Source: Ramicandelaber brevisporus
Taxonomy: Eukaryota > Kickxellomycota > Ramicandelaberales > Ramicandelaberaceae
DNA: 19,680 bases
Reading direction: 5' to 3'
Assembly: GCA_025201865.1 (NCBI GenBank)
Contig: MU602902.1
Location: 1 to 19,680, forward strand
The notes below the pieces were generated by a model. That model did not search any database and was not told the DNA's origin. It saw nothing but the letters and a program-made list of their open reading frames with translations. This document shows positions 17,795 through 19,680 of the stretch, in pieces. Numbering within the stretch: the stretch's first letter is position 1; each line of letters opens with the position of its first letter. Position numbers and translations under genes: made by a program.

Positions 17795-17920
17795 TCATCT
17801 GCCATAGTAGAAGCGGTTGTGACCGTCGCAGGTGGCAAAGAAGATTCCGCCGTATCGCGTGCAGTGGCAGGTGGTTGTGTAGTACGCCTGCTGGCACTGC
17901 ATGCATGTCCGTGAGCACAT
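17795..17920 (-). CDS. Candidate 41-residue cysteine-rich microprotein
   Basis: On the minus strand an ATG at 17920 in good context (A at -3) opens 41 codons: MCSRTCMQCQQAYY, then TCHC, an aromatic stretch GGIFFATC and the end NRFYYGR. Six cysteines lie at 2, 6, 9, 18, 20 and 30 (C-x3-C-x2-C-x8-C-x-C-x9-C). There is no signal peptide. Codons prefer C/G at third positions, like the Ras gene. A TATAAAAA box lies about 140 bp upstream (18059-18066) and the ATG is the first in a transcript starting some 30 bp after it. A possible ATTAAA follows the stop. The metal-ligand-like spacing would fit a zinc- or copper-binding peptide, but this is only a suggestion. It could also be an exon of something larger or a chance frame. 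Confidence 0.4.
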   Translation of the reverse strand: MCSRTCMQCQQAYYTTTCHCTRYGGIFFATCDGHNRFYYGR

Positions 17921-18058
17921 GGTTGCTGGCTTGGATGGAGTGTGGATTTTGCGGCTGTGGGGATGGAGTTGGAGACGAGAGGAACGGTGTGCGCAGTCAG
18001 GCCGAGAACAGGAAGGATGCTGGCTGGACGGCAAGGGGAAAGGGGAAATGATCTTGTC

Positions 18059-18066
18059 TTTTTATA
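18059..18066 (-). promoter_or_regulatory. TATA box (TATAAAAA, minus strand)
   Basis: An exact TATAAAAA on the minus strand, followed by a pyrimidine-rich leader (TTTCCCCTTTCCCC) where transcription probably starts. It is placed to drive the 41-residue cysteine-rich ORF downstream. Confidence 0.45.
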
Positions 18067-18452
18067 GCAATGCTCTCCACAGGACCGTGCTTTATGAAAG
18101 AGGCTGTCAGCACAAAGAAGAGTCAAAAAGAATGGAGATAGGGAAAGGGAAAGGAAAGGAAAAGAAAGGAACAAGAAAAGACTCACAAAGGCGCAAAGGT
18201 GCAAAGAAGCGCAAAGAGGTGCAAGCGTGGTGGTGGACTGCTCATGCGTGCACTAAAGGAACGGACGAGAGGCAAGCCTCCCATTGGGCCAGTGGCATTT
18301 GCAAGAGCACATGCGCAGCCGGATTCTGCAGCCGGCCGCTGCAGCGAAGCGAATGCATTTGCGGACGTCGGCTCGTGAGCAGCCATTCTACACGCACCCA
18401 CCCCCTCCCCAGTGCAAGCTTCGGAATTGACAGGCAATCTATCTGTTAATCA
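18067..18452. other. Purine tract followed by GC-rich block
   Basis: 18110-18225 is almost pure A/G on the plus strand (gggaaagggaaaggaaagg), ending in repeats of GCAAAG with AGG or AGC. 18226-18420 is GC-rich and contains a minus-strand CCAAT (18275-18285), suitable as an upstream element of the minus-strand promoter. A cysteine-rich plus-strand frame crosses the block but lacks a supported start. Confidence 0.35.
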
Positions 18453-18888
18453 ATGGCGAGTAAGTGTATCCGGCGACGGTGCACAAACTGTATTGAGACA
18501 AGAAGAATCTGTTAAAATGATGTAAAGAATGAGAGGGGTGGATGAGAAAGCAGCACCTAACTCACTTGCGGCACAGTGTGTTGGAGCAAAAATTCTCACT
18601 GCCATGTCGTTGATTGCTTGAAAAGACTGGATGTCACTAGAGAATACCGCCGACCTTTACGAATACTCGAGTGGACGAACCCAATATCCATCATGGACAT
18701 TCATAAATAGCGAATGCAACCCCAAGTAAACTTTATCTAAATATTATTGCGAATCATCTTTCCTTCAATGCAGACATGCGACCAAGCTTATTGGTAACAG
18801 GTCAAATATCCGAAACAGTACTCCAGTGGATGACCTTGATCCAAATTGCACCAGCTGTGCTTCATATGATCGCAATCGGTCGTATTGA
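18453..18888 (+). pseudogene. Probable decayed third copy of the secreted cysteine-rich gene
   Basis: Three segments resemble parts of the gene at 16902 in the same order. 18465-18512 reads CIRRRCTNCIETRRIC, comparable to the end of exon 1 (PCSDCV against RCTNCI). 18564-18640 reads CGTVCWSKNSHCHVVDCL, comparable to exon 2 (VCRS...C...CLQKR against VCWS...C...CLKR), and DNA near 18621-18635 shares TGC-(C/T)-T, an A-run and TGGATGT but is 7 bases shorter, which would shift the frame. 18748-18800 reads QCRHATKLIGN, comparable to exon 3 (HCRRSTGKCIGN). Stops separate the pieces. An alternative is a small spliced gene: ATG 18453, donor GTAAGT at 18460, CTAAC then CAG at 18576, and an open frame to TAG 18710, giving 46 residues in phase. 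Similarity is by eye and modest. Confidence 0.4.
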
Positions 18889-19630
18889 TATTAGTCATTG
18901 GTACAACTGCAATTGGTCCGAATAATTCAGACCACTTCTGCGTTCTGGAATATTAGCACAATACCAAGATAAGTTGACCCACTAAATTGAGCAGGAAGTC
19001 ACACATCATGACTGTGTCTAAGTGCCACGCACGCTGTGTGATTCTGAGGAGAAATCAAAATTCTGTGATCAGGTAGCGATTTCTAATAATTCACAGGAGC
19101 AGAAAAGGAGAGCAGCTGGTTGATTTTACACACGACCTTTGAAATCAGCAATTAGTAGTCGGTTTTGTAGCTGCTCAGCCCATTATTCCCAGTTATTGAC
19201 TCAACACGATTAAAGCTATGATATCGGCGTGAGTAATCCAGATGAAGCAGCTGAATGCTCGAATACACAGCTAGCAGAGTTCATAGCCAATCATCGCAGG
19301 AGCCAATCACTATCAGCCCAATCACTCTGGAGAGAGCTTGGGCATCAACTGACCACATTGGAGACAGTATAAGAATCAGCCATCGAGCCACTAGAACCGC
19401 TTTGATTAATGAATATGAGGACAGCATCCTTTATATTTATCCCGCCACAGAATCTCATATAACCTCACTCTGTCTTTTCTGGTGCTCATTTGCTCTCACA
19501 TACTTGTTTTTCCCCACTCACGTTGCTAACTACAGATATCATACTCACTTCAGGCAGACCTGCTCGATATACTTCATCTTATATTTTCACTAATAATCAC
19601 TCACCACGCTGTCACAACCTTAATCCAGAA
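18889..19630. promoter_or_regulatory. Upstream region of the second secreted-gene copy
   Basis: No gene is seen in 18889-19096. From 19097 the region is the duplicated counterpart of 16452-16901, with conserved blocks in the same order and a shared caggcagacc about 78 bp before the ATG. A 112-codon open frame at 19255-19593 lies wholly inside this upstream region, with no ATG-supported homology, and I do not treat it as a gene. Confidence 0.5.
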
Positions 19631-19680
19631 ATGAAGTTCTCCATTGCTCTCCTTGCCACCGTGCTCGTTGGTTACGTATG
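19631..19680 (+). CDS. Start of a second secreted-protein gene, cut by the window end
   Basis: After the shared block taatccagaa an ATG opens MKFSIALLATVLVGYV, a signal-peptide start. It matches the gene at 16902 (MKFSFVLLFIVLVGCD) at 10 of 16 positions. Only 16 complete codons are in the window, so length, cysteine content and introns cannot be judged. Together with the duplicated upstream region it indicates a tandem paralogue about 2.7 kb downstream of the first copy. Confidence 0.7.
   Translation, partial: MKFSIALLATVLVGYV

Noticed and set aside
17770-18204. Minus-strand 144-codon frame with a hydrophobic start.
   Set aside because: Its leucine/phenylalanine/serine-rich start is the translation of the purine tract, and it overlaps the better supported 41-residue ORF and its TATA box.
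18237-18449. Plus-strand cysteine-rich frame with a C...CxxxC...C...CxC order resembling a CS-alpha-beta peptide.
   Set aside because: The third-to-fourth cysteine loop is only four residues, shorter than typical. There is no nearby signal peptide or supported start, and the opposite strand of this GC-rich block is also cysteine-containing, so chance is likely.
19255-19593. 112-codon frame upstream of the second secreted gene.
   Set aside because: It lies in the duplicated upstream region, the counterpart at 16.6-16.9 kb is not open in the same way, and no domain is visible.
1-19680. CRISPR arrays, tRNA or rRNA genes, transposons.
   Set aside because: I looked for spaced repeats, tRNA-like internal promoter boxes, transposase or polymerase motifs and long terminal repeats, and saw none.

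Overview
The window is nuclear DNA from a eukaryote, most likely a fungus. It carries a long-tailed Ras GTPase, an FHIP/RAI16-family protein, a LYR protein resembling the fungal Cup1-like family, and a Ctf4/Mcl1-type replisome protein without a visible HMG box. Genes are close together and the large ones are single open frames. Abundant Q/N/S tracts, hexanucleotide repeats and GT-AG introns in the small genes suggest an early-diverging lineage (Kickxellomycotina or Zoopagomycotina would fit). That placement is a guess from style, not a measured result.

Layout. 1-350: Ras leader with an AAACAC-type repeat. 351-1646 (+): Ras-family GTPase. 1795-6780 (-): very long FHIP homologue, convergent with Ras. 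6781-7034: divergent promoter. 7035-8225 (+): LYR-motif protein. 8226-9202: pyrimidine-rich and CA-rich simple sequence. 9203-11104 (+): unrecognised Q/N/S-rich protein. 11102-11141: a 5-bp TARCY array sitting on its stop codon. 11407-12561 (+): coiled-coil, possibly BAR-like protein. 12838-16275 (+): Ctf4/WDHD1/Mcl1 homologue.

From about 16.3 kb the character changes to a small-gene neighbourhood. 16902-17518 is a candidate spliced gene for a secreted, very cysteine-rich protein. A second copy starts at 19631 and runs off the window, and the upstream regions of both copies are recognisably duplicated. Between them, 18453-18888 holds cysteine-rich segments that look like a frameshifted remnant of a third copy. 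A separate 41-residue cysteine-rich ORF with its own TATA box lies on the minus strand at 17795-17920.

The large genes look like unrelated housekeeping functions (signalling, endosome transport, mitochondrial or LYR function, replication) and I see no shared pathway. The cysteine-rich cluster is the accessory, fast-evolving part and the best candidate for something undescribed. All splice models are read by eye from motifs and phase and have no transcript support.
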